This document shows, in pieces, positions 17,117-25,813 of a stretch of 41,398 bases of DNA. Below the pieces are notes generated by a model, which worked only from the letters and a program-made list of their open reading frames with translations, had not been told where the DNA came from and did no database searches. How positions within the stretch are numbered: the stretch's first letter is position 1; each line of letters starts with the position of its first letter. The stretch is from Burkholderia sp. (GTDB taxonomy: Bacteria > Pseudomonadota > Gammaproteobacteria > Burkholderiales > Burkholderiaceae), in NCBI RefSeq assembly GCF_018375725.1, contig NZ_JAHACR010000008.1, forward strand, positions 1-41,398, in the 5' to 3' direction. Both the position numbers and the translations under genes were made by a program.

Positions 17117-17219
17117 GATGATCCCGGGGGAAAGCGATGAGCGTCATCGTAGGGTTCGCACCGCCTTGAACGTGAGGGGGCAAGCAGCCAAAATGCTTGT
17201 CATTTCCGGCCAATTCCAT

Positions 17220-18281
17220 ATGACCTTCCCGCCTCGCAAGGATCGCCTCGGGCTACGTCGACCGACAATTCCGGTTGCGTATCCGCGCCTGCTGCTGCAA
17301 GTGCTCGCCGAACGCGGCGTGGATCTCGCCGCGGTGCGGGCCGGCACCGGGCTGCGCGACGACGTGCTGGCCGAACCGGATGCGCGCGTCGCGCCATCTC
17401 AATGGGGACGTTTGATACTCAACGCGATCGAAATCGGCGGCGATCCGGGCGTCGGGCTCGAGTTCGGCCTTCGTCTCAAGACGACGGTGCACGGGTTTCT
17501 CGGCTACGCGACGCTGACCGCGCGGGACATCCGCGAATCGCTGCAGGTCACCATCCGGTATTTCCGGATGCGGAACCGTCAATACCGGCTCACCTATGCG
17601 GACAACCCGGAAGGCGCGACGCTTGAACTGCATGGCGTGCAGGCCAGCCCGGTTCTTCAGCATCACGTGATGTTCGAATTCGTGCTGACGGGCCTCGCAC
17701 AGAGCATCGCGCAACTGTCCGGGCGCGCGTCGCCCGCCATCGAACTGCGATTCGCGTGGCCGGCGCCCCCGTATTTCGCGCGATATCGGGAACGGATGCC
17801 GCCGGTGCGCTTCGACTGCGCGGCCAATGCGCTGTGGATCGCACGCGACGTGCTCGACTGGCCGCTGCCGCTCGCCGACGAGGTCGCGCATCGGCAGGCG
17901 CTGGTGCAGGTCGAGCGCGAGTACGCGGAGGTCAGGCAGGAAGAAGGCGATCTCGTCGAGCGCGTGCGTGCGGAACTGGCACGCGCAGCCGGCGGATATC
18001 CGGGCCCGGACGAACTGGCCCGGACGCTGCTCGTGTCGACGCGGACGCTCAGGCGGCGGCTGGAGGACGGCGGCGCCAGTTACCGGCAATTGCTGGACGA
18101 GGCGCGGTACCGCGATGCGCGTCAATGGCTGGCGGCGTCGGATCTCGATCTGAAGACGATCGCGGAGCGGCTGCAGTTCACGGACCCGGCGAATTTCACG
18201 CGCGCATTTCGCCGCTGGGCGGGACAGACGCCCAGCACGTTTCGGGCAGCCGCGAGCAATGCGATCGACCTGACTCAGTAG
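17220..18281 (+). CDS. AraC family transcriptional regulator
   Basis: A 353-residue regulator with an N-terminal ligand domain of the arabinose-binding-like type found in OruR/ArgR-like AraC proteins (TIPVAYPRLLLQVLAERGVD), and a C-terminal double HTH with LLVSTRTLRRRLEDGGASY and TIAERLQFTDPANFTRAFRR. The ATG at 17220 leads directly into conserved sequence; an upstream in-frame ATG at 17193 is possible and no ideal Shine-Dalgarno decides between them. It is divergent from fadH, a classic arrangement for a local regulator, possibly responding to a fatty-acid derivative. Its last 7 bp overlap the 3' end of the convergent glycosidase gene. Confidence 0.88.
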   Translation: MTFPPRKDRLGLRRPTIPVAYPRLLLQVLAERGVDLAAVRAGTGLRDDVLAEPDARVAPSQWGRLILNAIEIGGDPGVGLEFGLRLKTTVHGFLGYATLTARDIRESLQVTIRYFRMRNRQYRLTYADNPEGATLELHGVQASPVLQHHVMFEFVLTGLAQSIAQLSGRASPAIELRFAWPAPPYFARYRERMPPVRFDCAANALWIARDVLDWPLPLADEVAHRQALVQVEREYAEVRQEEGDLVERVRAELARAAGGYPGPDELARTLLVSTRTLRRRLEDGGASYRQLLDEARYRDARQWLAASDLDLKTIAERLQFTDPANFTRAFRRWAGQTPSTFRAAASNAIDLTQ

Positions 18282-19147
18282 TACGCGCTGCAATCCTGCC
18301 GGCTTGAATTGAGCGATGCCCGCTTCTTGATCGCGCTGATCCGGCTTGCCTTGGCCTTTGGACAGAACGTACTGGTTGCCAGGCTGTATTCGGCTTCGAA
18401 CACCGGTTTGTTCAACCCGAGAAAATTCGAAAAGCTTCCGCATTCGTTGTATTCAAAGCACTGCTCGCTGACGACAAAGTCGAACGCGTTGTAGATCTTG
18501 CTGTCATGCGCCTGGTTGAAGTCGTTCTTGAGCGCAATGAGCATGCCTCGGGCATGCGCTTCACCCGCCACCCACAGGTTGAAATAGATCTGATCGTCAT
18601 AACTGAGCGGAAAGCCGGTCGACTCGTGTGCCGTCGGATCGTAGCCGTCGTCATTGTCAGGCTCGATCGCATCGCATCCCATGTTCCTTGCACGATCGAA
18701 ACGCGCATCGAGGATGTGCGCGAGCGCCGTGCCGGTTTGCGATTTGGCAGGATTGACGTCGCGAATATCCAGCCAGCGCTCGTCGGGGTAGCCCGAATAC
18801 GCCGTGCCGAGAATGCTGGCCGGGAACGTCGACGCGTCGTCGCGCCAATTCTCCCAGGACCCCACGTCGACGTAGCAGATCACCCTGTATCCCTTGCCGT
18901 GCAGCGCCTGCACGGCGCTGCGATGTTCGTTGTCGAACATGTCGATTTCATAGATCCGAATGGTGGTGTCGGGGTTGATCACGATCGGCGTCGTGAGCTG
19001 CCAGTCCCATTTGGGCGGCTGCACCGCCGGATTCGGATTGAGAACCGGCGGCCAGTCGGCCGCCATCGCCGGACCAGGAACGGCAAGCGACGCGCCAAGC
19101 AGCAGCGCGACAGCGAAATGCCTTGCGATAGCGAGGTGGCAGTTCAT
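18275..19147 (-). CDS. Secreted GH114 endo-alpha-1,4-polygalactosaminidase-like enzyme
   Basis: A 290-residue exported protein with a signal peptide ending near GPAMA. Its barrel motifs are those of glycoside hydrolase family 114: IYEIDMFDN, GYRVICYVDVGSWENWR, WLDIRDVN and GCDAIEPDNDDGY with a probable catalytic Glu, then SEQCFEYNEC. Family members cleave alpha-1,4-galactosaminogalactan-type polymers. Cysteines near the end may form disulfides outside the cytoplasm. The ATG at 19147 was preferred over one 12 bp upstream because GGGGGA precedes it at proper distance. It converges with and overlaps the AraC gene by 7 bp. The substrate here is inferred from family only. Confidence 0.88.
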   Translation of the reverse strand: MNCHLAIARHFAVALLLGASLAVPGPAMAADWPPVLNPNPAVQPPKWDWQLTTPIVINPDTTIRIYEIDMFDNEHRSAVQALHGKGYRVICYVDVGSWENWRDDASTFPASILGTAYSGYPDERWLDIRDVNPAKSQTGTALAHILDARFDRARNMGCDAIEPDNDDGYDPTAHESTGFPLSYDDQIYFNLWVAGEAHARGMLIALKNDFNQAHDSKIYNAFDFVVSEQCFEYNECGSFSNFLGLNKPVFEAEYSLATSTFCPKAKASRISAIKKRASLNSSRQDCSAYY

Positions 19148-19670
19148 GGATTCCCCCATTTCGAAATGTGTTCAAAATGGATCGCAACGGGAGCCATGTC
19201 TCTCGGTCGAAACAGCCCGCGCGCATCCGTTCCTGGCGCGACAGCGCCATCCCCGGGAATGTCCATTGAACGAATGCGGCGCGCACCGCAGCCCTGACGA
19301 ATCGCCGTCGGGCCGAGACACCGCGAGAGGGGGCTGTGTCCGCCACACGCCAGCGTGCGGCAGCGGCACATCAACAAGCGTGCCGAAAGTTCGCATGCAT
19401 TGCCGCTGCACCGCCGGATCGTCTCCGGGCGACAACGACACGCGACAAGCCCAAGAAAGATTGAGTGGTGATGGTTTATTTGTTCGTTAACCGTAGGCAG
19501 CAACCCGTCGGATTGCAAGTCGGTTTCGATTTATTTTTTATTCGATTTCGCCCATTAATTATTAATCGGATACAAAAGAAGTTGCTGACGCATCCTTATC
19601 CGATTATCGATGGCGGCCGGCGACATGCGGACACACATCCCTGTCCCGCAGACTGCCGGCATCCCTCCGC
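19148..19670. other. 523-bp gap with an AT-rich core
   Basis: No convincing gene was found. The part at about 19480-19590 is strikingly AT-rich for this genome and holds a near-palindrome ATTAATTATTAAT at about 19555-19567. It lies upstream of the glycosidase gene and downstream of the motB-like gene, so it likely carries the glycosidase promoter and could be a site for an H-NS-type silencer. Confidence 0.5.
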
Positions 19671-20348
19671 TCAATACTGCACGACGATCGTCACGCGCCG
19701 GTTTGCCGCCCTTGCCGCCGCATCGTCCGCGATCGCCAGCGGCAGATTATCCGCACGCCCGATCGCGGCCAGCCGATGCGGTTCGACACCCTCGTCCACG
19801 AGAGACCGAACGACTGCGCCGGCCCGGGCAGATGAAAGCTCCCAGTTGGATTCGTATTTCGCATTTGAAATCGGCGTGCTGTCCGTATGCCCTTCGACCA
19901 GGATATGGCTGGCCGGATGCGTCTTCAGCGCCTGAGCGATCCGGCTCAATACGCCGGACGCATCGGGCAGCAGCCGCGCATCGCCGACGTTGAACAAGAT
20001 CTTCGCGTTGATGCCGATCTCGACGCCGTGCGCCGCGTTCACGACGGTGATCTGTCCTTGTTGCCGCAACGTGTCCAGCAGCGACGACAGTTCCTTGCCG
20101 GCATGCTGCTGCCGGCTGCTCGCCATCGCGGTGCTGCCGCCTTGCTGCTCGAGTGTCCGATACCTCGCATCGAGCGTGTTGTACTTCGCGAGCTGCATCA
20201 CATACAGCGCCAGAAACAGCACCATCAGCGTCGTGACGAGGTCCGCGTACGAAATCAGCCAGCGTCCCGATTGCGCGCCTTCTCCGCCATCGTCGTCCTG
20301 ATCCGTCGACGCGGACGTCAAACGTTTGCCATCTGTAGCCGATTGCAT
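19671..20348 (-). CDS. MotB/OmpA-type stator protein
   Basis: A 225-residue protein with one N-terminal membrane helix and a C-terminal OmpA/MotB peptidoglycan-binding domain. The helix carries WLISYADLVTTLMVLFLALY; the Asp in SYAD corresponds to the proton-carrying Asp of MotB. The periplasmic domain includes ILVEGHTDSTPIS and LSSARAGAVVRSLVDEG, typical for cell-wall anchoring. It is shorter than flagellar MotB (about 300), nearer MotD. It lies 46 bp after the MotA-like gene, with which it would form an ion channel. No flagellar gene is nearby. GGGAG precedes the ATG. Confidence 0.9.
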   Translation of the reverse strand: MQSATDGKRLTSASTDQDDDGGEGAQSGRWLISYADLVTTLMVLFLALYVMQLAKYNTLDARYRTLEQQGGSTAMASSRQQHAGKELSSLLDTLRQQGQITVVNAAHGVEIGINAKILFNVGDARLLPDASGVLSRIAQALKTHPASHILVEGHTDSTPISNAKYESNWELSSARAGAVVRSLVDEGVEPHRLAAIGRADNLPLAIADDAAARAANRRVTIVVQY

Positions 20349-20394
20349 CCGGGATGCTCCCGTTTCGATTGTGTGTTGCGCCGTCCGGCGCGAT

Positions 20395-21159
20395 TCAAGC
20401 CAGCGATTCGGCTGCGCGTCCGCGCACGTCGCCGGTCAGCCGCGTCTCGATCGTTTGCGGCGACTCCTTCCGCGAGATGGCAAGCAGCCCGTCGAGATAC
20501 AGCTTGCGAAACCGCAACTCGCTCTCCACCTGCGCCTTCAGCTTCCCGTACAACGGCAGGAACACGAGGTTCGCCAGCGCCAGCCCGTACAGCGTCGCGA
20601 CAAACGCGACGGCAATGCCCGGCCCGAGCTGCGCGGGTTCGAGAATATGGTTCGTCACCTGGATCAATCCCATCACCGACCCGAGAATGCCGAACGTCGG
20701 CGCATATCCGCCTGCCTGCTGCCACACGCGCGCCGCCGCCATATGGCTGCGCTCGTACGCATCCAGCTCGCGTTGCAGCGCATCCTCGAGCACCGCGGTC
20801 GATACGCCGTTCGCCAGCAATTCGAGCCCGCGTCTTGCAAACGGATGAATCCCGCTGACGTCCATCGACTCGAACGCCAGCAATCCATTCAGCTTGGCCC
20901 GATCGCCCCATTCAAGCAGGACCGACAGGCTCTCCCGGTCGACCTGTCGTGCCTTCGCAAACGCGAGTCGCAGTTGCTTCACCGCGTCGAAGAATCGCGC
21001 CCACGTGTTCTGGATCATCACCGCGCCGAGCGTGCCGCCCCATACGATGATGAAGGCCTCGAGCTGGAACAGCGTCGTGAAATGGCCGCCTTCCAGCGAA
21101 AAGCCGAACACGATCGCCGCGCCGCCGAACACCACACCGAATAGCGTCAACAAATCCAT
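20395..21159 (-). CDS. MotA/MotC-type stator proton-channel protein
   Basis: A 254-residue inner-membrane protein of the MotA/PomA/MotC family, close to the size of Pseudomonas MotC. It starts MDLLTLFGVVFG, has a cytoplasmic loop with KLNGLLAFE (the position of the torque-related acidic residue), then GGYAPTFGILGSVMGL with the conserved Pro, and a last helix ending LANLVFLPLYGKLK with the second conserved Pro. It would form a channel with the MotB-like product. The ATG at 21159 has GGAGAG upstream. It follows the cyclic-nucleotide/FliG-like gene by 71 bp on the same strand. Confidence 0.9.
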   Translation of the reverse strand: MDLLTLFGVVFGGAAIVFGFSLEGGHFTTLFQLEAFIIVWGGTLGAVMIQNTWARFFDAVKQLRLAFAKARQVDRESLSVLLEWGDRAKLNGLLAFESMDVSGIHPFARRGLELLANGVSTAVLEDALQRELDAYERSHMAAARVWQQAGGYAPTFGILGSVMGLIQVTNHILEPAQLGPGIAVAFVATLYGLALANLVFLPLYGKLKAQVESELRFRKLYLDGLLAISRKESPQTIETRLTGDVRGRAAESLA

Positions 21160-21230
21160 ATCTCTCCCCGAACGGCTGCGCACGCGCGGCAGCCGTCATC
21201 GTCACCCCTCGACCGCAGTCACGTCCCGCT

Positions 21231-22481
21231 TCACAGCGCCGCATCGGAAAGCGGCGCAGGCGGCACCGGCGGCGCCTTGAGCGCGCGCACGGCATCCAGC
21301 AAACGCTGCTCGATCTCATCGACTTCGACGGGATCGATCCGGATATCGCGGCGCATCACCCACGACACCTCGTTGCGCCTCACCTCGGTCATCACCGAAA
21401 GCAGGCGATCCGCCACGGACTGATCGCCGACGCTTGCGAGCAGCTTCGCGAGATCGTAGGTATCGAAGGCGCTGACGGCGTCGAACAAGGTTCTCTGGTC
21501 GACGAAGGCGAGATCGTCCAGCGCATTCAGTTCGGCGCCCCGGCGCACATTTCGCCGCGAGAAATACGCGACGCCCTTCTGCTCGACGTAGTTGAGCACC
21601 TTCGATTTCCGGAACGCGAACACGTCTTCCGCAATCTCGCCGTGGGACAGCTTGTTCAGCAGCAACGCCTTGTCGACGCCGATCAGCGCTTCGAGGTCGC
21701 CCAGTTCGATCAGCTCGAGTTCGCTGTTGATCGAGATGTCGAGATCGTGATCGGCCACCTGCTGCGCGCGATCGGCAATGCGTGCGGGATCGAACGTGAC
21801 GACCTGACGCGCGGCCGGACCTTCGTGTGCCGCATGGTCGGCGCTCAGGCTGCTCAGCTGCTCCGGCTGCGCGGCTTCGATCGTGACGAGGTTGAGCTTC
21901 TCCATCCGCTTGAGCATCGCCATCACGTGCGGGCGCGAATGACCGGCGATCGCGCGGCACCGCCGGATGACCTCGACGAGCGGCACCGAGACCTCGTCCG
22001 CATGCGTCTGCATCGCGCGGCGGCCCCAGCCGTCGCCGCTCTCGCGCCGCTCCGCCCCCGCCATCAGCGCGAGCACGTGCGCATAGGACAGAATGCCGGG
22101 CAGGAAATCGGCGTGCGTGTAGGTGGCGAGCTGATCGTCCTTGCGCTTCACGCGACGGATCATCGTGCGCACGATATGGCGCAGCAGCGCCGAGACGCGC
22201 CCGATTTCCTCGTCCAGCACGCTCGCCGGCACGACGGTCAGCTGGCAGAACGTGAGGGCTTTCGCGGTATGGCCGCGCGGCTCGGAAGCGAGCAATGCGC
22301 TCTCGCCGAAGAAATCCCCGCGGCTGAGCGTGGCGACGATGACCTTCTTCTCTTCGCAACGCGTGGAGAGTTCGATCCTGCCATCCGCGATCAGATAGAC
22401 AACCTGTTCACCCCCGAATCCTTCGGAATAGATGACTTCGCCGGGCGACGCCGTGCGCGTCCACGACTGTTGACGATTCAA
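21231..22481 (-). CDS. Cyclic-nucleotide-binding protein with a C-terminal FliG-like domain
   Basis: A 416-residue protein with no membrane segment. Residues 12-115 form a CRP-type cNMP-binding domain with the phosphate cassette FFGESALLASEPRGHTA (Glu60 and Arg69 in place of the cAMP ligands of CRP). Residues about 155-203 look like a winged helix (PHVMAMLKRMEKLNLVTIE). The C-terminal part, about 318-402, reads like a FliG C-terminal domain: LDDLAFVDQRTLFDAVSAFD, DLAKLLASVGDQSVADRLL, then VDEIEQRLLDAV, matching the spacing of the E. coli FliG segments LREVD, LIALKGA, REKFLRNMS and VENEQ. The start is TTG at 22481 with AGGGGA upstream. It heads an operon with motA- and motB-like genes. The FliG relation was seen by eye only. 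Confidence 0.75.
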   Translation of the reverse strand: MNRQQSWTRTASPGEVIYSEGFGGEQVVYLIADGRIELSTRCEEKKVIVATLSRGDFFGESALLASEPRGHTAKALTFCQLTVVPASVLDEEIGRVSALLRHIVRTMIRRVKRKDDQLATYTHADFLPGILSYAHVLALMAGAERRESGDGWGRRAMQTHADEVSVPLVEVIRRCRAIAGHSRPHVMAMLKRMEKLNLVTIEAAQPEQLSSLSADHAAHEGPAARQVVTFDPARIADRAQQVADHDLDISINSELELIELGDLEALIGVDKALLLNKLSHGEIAEDVFAFRKSKVLNYVEQKGVAYFSRRNVRRGAELNALDDLAFVDQRTLFDAVSAFDTYDLAKLLASVGDQSVADRLLSVMTEVRRNEVSWVMRRDIRIDPVEVDEIEQRLLDAVRALKAPPVPPAPLSDAAL

Positions 22482-22625
22482 GATGTTCCCCTGCTGCGCT
22501 GACTGTTTTATCGACTGCGCCTCACGCGCGATACGTGGGGCAGCCGTTCCCCGTGCCCCCGTTTACGACAGGGGAAACCGGGTTCTTTAACGGATCGCAG
22601 CACGCATCGGCGCGGAATTCGATGC

Positions 22626-22682
22626 CAAACGTTTGCGTGTCGGGGCAGGCAGTGCGCATTGGATTACGGCGTCATGACGCCG
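22626..22682. repeat. Two perfect palindromes in the gst/cNMP-operon gap
   Basis: CAAACGTTTG (22626-22635) and CGGCGTCATGACGCCG (22667-22682) are perfect palindromes of 10 and 16 bp in the 242-bp space downstream of the GST gene and upstream of the cNMP/FliG-like operon. They could be operators or part of a GST terminator; neither matches a site I know. Confidence 0.45.
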
Positions 22683-22723
22683 CGATTCAGCGCGCATCGG
22701 CGGCGTCGCATGCAATGCGCCGC

Positions 22724-23383
22724 TCAGAACTCCATGTCGAGTTCGTCGATATCTTCCTTCTCGTCCTTCGCCGCCTCGATCCACTCCGCGACGAACGGAT
22801 GCGCAAGCACCCGCATGCAGTACTCGGCGATGTCGGGTTCCAGCTTCACGTCGTATGTCAGGAAACGCGTGACGACGGGTGCATACATCGCGTCCGCGAT
22901 GCTGATCTCGCCGAACAGCCAGGGCCCGCCATACTGCGCCAGGCATTCGCGCCAGATCGTCACGACACGTTCGATGTCGTGTTGCGCGCGCGACCAGATG
23001 CGAAAATCGGGGAAGTATCCGCGCAGGTTCATCGGCAATGCGGAGCGCAGTGCGCTGAAGCCCGAGTGCATCTCGCCGCAGATCGAACGGCAGTGCGCGC
23101 GCGCGTGACGCGCGGCCGGCAGCAGCTGCGCGTCCGGGCACATTTCGTTCAGATACTCGGCGATCGCGAGCGTGTCCCATACCTTGATGCCCTCGTGCGT
23201 CAGGCAAGGCACGAGAATCGACGGCGACAGCAGCAGCAACTCCGCGCGCGACGCCGCGTCGATCGGCACCTTCACGGTCTCGAACCGGATGCCGCTCAGC
23301 TTCGCGAGCAGCCACCCGCGCATCGACCACGACGAGTAGTTTCGGCTGCTGATGGTCAGCGTCGTTTCCTCAGGGGATTTCAT
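22724..23383 (-). CDS. Glutathione S-transferase family protein
   Basis: A 219-residue GST. The N-terminal thioredoxin-like half starts TLTISSRNYSSWSMRGWLLA, a common bacterial GST opening, and has the glutathione-site region ending VWDTLAIAEYLNE. The helical C-terminal half contains WLFGEISIADAMYAPVVTRF with the usual N-capping Ser/Asp. It probably conjugates or reduces small electrophiles with glutathione in the cytoplasm; the substrate is unknown. The ATG at 23383 has GGAGGAG upstream, clearly setting the start. It ends with a run of acidic residues. Confidence 0.92.
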   Translation of the reverse strand: MKSPEETTLTISSRNYSSWSMRGWLLAKLSGIRFETVKVPIDAASRAELLLLSPSILVPCLTHEGIKVWDTLAIAEYLNEMCPDAQLLPAARHARAHCRSICGEMHSGFSALRSALPMNLRGYFPDFRIWSRAQHDIERVVTIWRECLAQYGGPWLFGEISIADAMYAPVVTRFLTYDVKLEPDIAEYCMRVLAHPFVAEWIEAAKDEKEDIDELDMEF

Positions 23384-23667
23384 CGCCTTTCTCCTCCGGA
23401 TTCCGGTCGTACGCATGCACCGGAAGCGATCGTCGCAACGTGCACGGCGCACCACGCACGTGCATCCGGGCCGCCCGACCCTGCTCATCTGACGGATTGC
23501 GTACCGGATCGCGACCACGCATCGCGCCGGAACGGCATCGCGCACACGCCGGCGCGCAACACGGCACGTGTCAGCGTACATCCCGATAGCGTGCAACGTA
23601 TGTGCCAGCCGTACACTGGCACACGTATTGCCTCGTTCGGAGCGCAGGAGCTCGAGGCGCGATTCCG

Positions 23668-24999
23668 ATGAACATGCTGGCGTATCCCCTCTATCAATGG
23701 TTTGCCGAGTGCACGCGGCCCGCGCGTGCCTGGGCCGCATTCATGCGCGCGGCCATGTCGTTCTGGCCGCCATCGACAGCCATTGCGCCTGGCCGCGCGC
23801 TCGATGCGTGGTGCGAACTGCTCGAATGCAGCGCGTTCTCGCATCGACGCCCGCCGTTCGGCATCGATGCGATCGCCATCGACGGCGCCCTCGTGCCGAT
23901 CGTCGAGGAAATCGCAACCGGCACGCCGTTCGGCGCGCTGCTGCACTTCCGCAAGACGGCGCCGGTTGCGCGACAGCCGCGCGTGCTGATCGTCGCACCG
24001 ATGTCCGGGCATTTCGCGACACTGCTGCGCGGCACGGTACGCACGATGCTCGCCGAGCACGACGTGTACATCACCGACTGGCACAACCCGCGCGATATTC
24101 CCCTGTCGGCCGGACGCTTCGGTTTCGACGAGTACGTCGCGCACGTGATCGATTTCATTCGTCATATCGGCCCGGATACGCACGTGTTGGCAATTTGTCA
24201 GCCGACGGTGGCCGCGCTCGCGGCGGTCGCGCTGATGGCGGCCGACGGCGACCCGGCGCAGCCCGCAAGCCTGACGCTGATGGCCGGCCCGATCGATTGC
24301 CGGGTCAATCCGACCAACGTCAACGTGCTCGCGACGAGCCATTCGCTCGACTGGTTCGCACGCAACCTGATCAGCGTCGTGCCGGCCGGCTTCCCCGGTG
24401 CGCAGCGCTGCGTGTATCCGGGGTTCGTACAGGTCGGCGCGTTCATGTCGATGAATCCGGATCGTCACGCGTCGTCGTTTTCCGACATGTATTTCGAACG
24501 CGCGAACGGCGATCCGGCCAAGGCCGACATGCTCCGGCACTTCTACGACGAGTACTTCGCGACGGCGGATCTGACCGCCGAGTTCTATCTGGAGACGGTC
24601 GAGAAAGTGTTCCAGCAATATGCGCTGGCGCGTGGCGAGCTGACGGTCGGCGGTCGGCTCGTGGAGCCGGCGGCGATCCATCGCACCGCGCTCCTGACGA
24701 TCGAAGGGGAGAAGGACGATATCTGCGCAGTCGGGCAAACGGTCGCCGCGCAGGAGCTGTGCTCCGGCTTGCCGGCTTACCTGAAGACGCATCATGTGCA
24801 AACGGGTGCGGGACACTACGGCGTGTTCAACGGCAACCGCTGGGAAACGCAGATCTATCCGATCGTGCGCGCCACGATTCACGACAACGAGCCGTACGAC
24901 ATCACGGCAACCTACGCCGGTGGCGCGGCAGGCGCACGATATGTGACGCTGCATGCGTTGCTCGACGCCGAAGCGTCCCGCCAGGCCGACGTGTACTGA
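23668..24999 (+). CDS. phaZ: Intracellular poly-3-hydroxybutyrate depolymerase
   Basis: A 443-residue protein of the intracellular PhaZ family, which releases 3-hydroxybutyrate units from storage granules. The N-terminus MNMLAYPLYQWF is typical. The nucleophile is Cys177 in AICQPTV (intracellular PhaZ enzymes use Cys, not Ser), with the probable acid in EGEKDDI and the His in GAGHYGVF. DWHNPRDIPL is also conserved in the family. The ATG at 23668 has GAGG upstream; another ATG lies two codons on. It is divergent from the GST gene and converges with the ABC transporter ATPase gene 25 bp away. Confidence 0.93.
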   Translation: MNMLAYPLYQWFAECTRPARAWAAFMRAAMSFWPPSTAIAPGRALDAWCELLECSAFSHRRPPFGIDAIAIDGALVPIVEEIATGTPFGALLHFRKTAPVARQPRVLIVAPMSGHFATLLRGTVRTMLAEHDVYITDWHNPRDIPLSAGRFGFDEYVAHVIDFIRHIGPDTHVLAICQPTVAALAAVALMAADGDPAQPASLTLMAGPIDCRVNPTNVNVLATSHSLDWFARNLISVVPAGFPGAQRCVYPGFVQVGAFMSMNPDRHASSFSDMYFERANGDPAKADMLRHFYDEYFATADLTAEFYLETVEKVFQQYALARGELTVGGRLVEPAAIHRTALLTIEGEKDDICAVGQTVAAQELCSGLPAYLKTHHVQTGAGHYGVFNGNRWETQIYPIVRATIHDNEPYDITATYAGGAAGARYVTLHALLDAEASRQADVY

Positions 25000-25024
25000 G
25001 CCGGCAGATGCGCCGGGCGCCGGA

Positions 25025-25792
25025 TTACTTCAATCGCCCGGACAGGAACTGGCCCAGCCGCTCGCTCTTCGGATTGACGAGAATGTCCTGCGGATGCCCC
25101 TGTTCCTCGATCTTTCCCTGATGCAGGAAGATCACATGGTTCGACACGTTGCGCGCAAACCCCATTTCGTGCGTGACGACCACCATCGTCCGTCCCTCCT
25201 CGGCCAGCTGCTGCATCACTTTCAGTACTTCGCCGACCAGTTCCGGATCGAGCGCCGACGTCGGCTCGTCGAACAGCATCACGTCCGGCTCCATCGCGAG
25301 CGCCCGCGCGATCGCGACGCGCTGCTGCTGGCCGCCCGACAGGTGCGACGGATACATGGTCTCGACCCGCGCCGGCAGCCCCACTTTCTCCAGATACTTC
25401 CGCGCGCGAGCCTGCGCCACTTCCCTGCCGATGCCGAGCACGGCCATCGGCGCCTCGATGACGTTTTCCATCACCGTCATGTGCGTCCACAGGTTGAAGT
25501 GCTGGAACACCATCGCCAGCCGGGTCCGTATGCGCTGCAACTGCTTCGGATCCAGGACGCGCAGCGCGCCGTGCTTGTCGCGTGCCGTCCGGACGGCTTC
25601 GTTGCCGACCGTGATCTGCCCCGAGCAGGGCTGCTCGAGAAAATTGATGCAGCGGAGAAACGTGCTCTTGCCCGAGCCGCTCGAACCGATGATGCTGATC
25701 ACGTCGCCGGCCTTCGCCTTCATCGAGACGCCCTTGAGCACCTCGTTGTCGCCGAACTTCTTGTGCAGATCCTCAACGATGAGCTTGTACAT
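25025..25792 (-). CDS. Polar amino-acid ABC transporter ATPase (HisP-like)
   Basis: A 255-residue ABC ATPase with Walker A GSSGSGKST (36-44), a Q-loop in MVFQHFNLW, signature LSGGQQQR, and Walker B VMLFDEPTSALDPE. The insert with DPKQLQRIRTRLAMVFQ and the whole layout are those of HisP/ArtP/AotP, which drive uptake of histidine, arginine or ornithine. It is the last gene of a three-gene operon after two permease genes (21-bp gap). The nearby hutC gene favours histidine as substrate. Confidence 0.93.
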   Translation of the reverse strand: MYKLIVEDLHKKFGDNEVLKGVSMKAKAGDVISIIGSSGSGKSTFLRCINFLEQPCSGQITVGNEAVRTARDKHGALRVLDPKQLQRIRTRLAMVFQHFNLWTHMTVMENVIEAPMAVLGIGREVAQARARKYLEKVGLPARVETMYPSHLSGGQQQRVAIARALAMEPDVMLFDEPTSALDPELVGEVLKVMQQLAEEGRTMVVVTHEMGFARNVSNHVIFLHQGKIEEQGHPQDILVNPKSERLGQFLSGRLK

Positions 25793-25813
25793 GCGTGTTT
25801 CCTTCCCGATTCG

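Noticed and set aside
19671..22481. Zorya-type anti-phage system suggested by the MotA/MotB-like pair.
   Set aside because: No ZorC, ZorD helicase or ZorE nuclease gene adjoins; the MotA-like protein is of ordinary MotC size without the long ZorA tail; the third gene is a cNMP/FliG-like protein instead.
22508..22534. A flagellar sigma-28 promoter for the cNMP/FliG-like operon (minus-strand GTCGATAA close to the GCCGATAA -10 element).
   Set aside because: The position expected for the TAAA -35 element reads GTAT, so only the -10 half fits.
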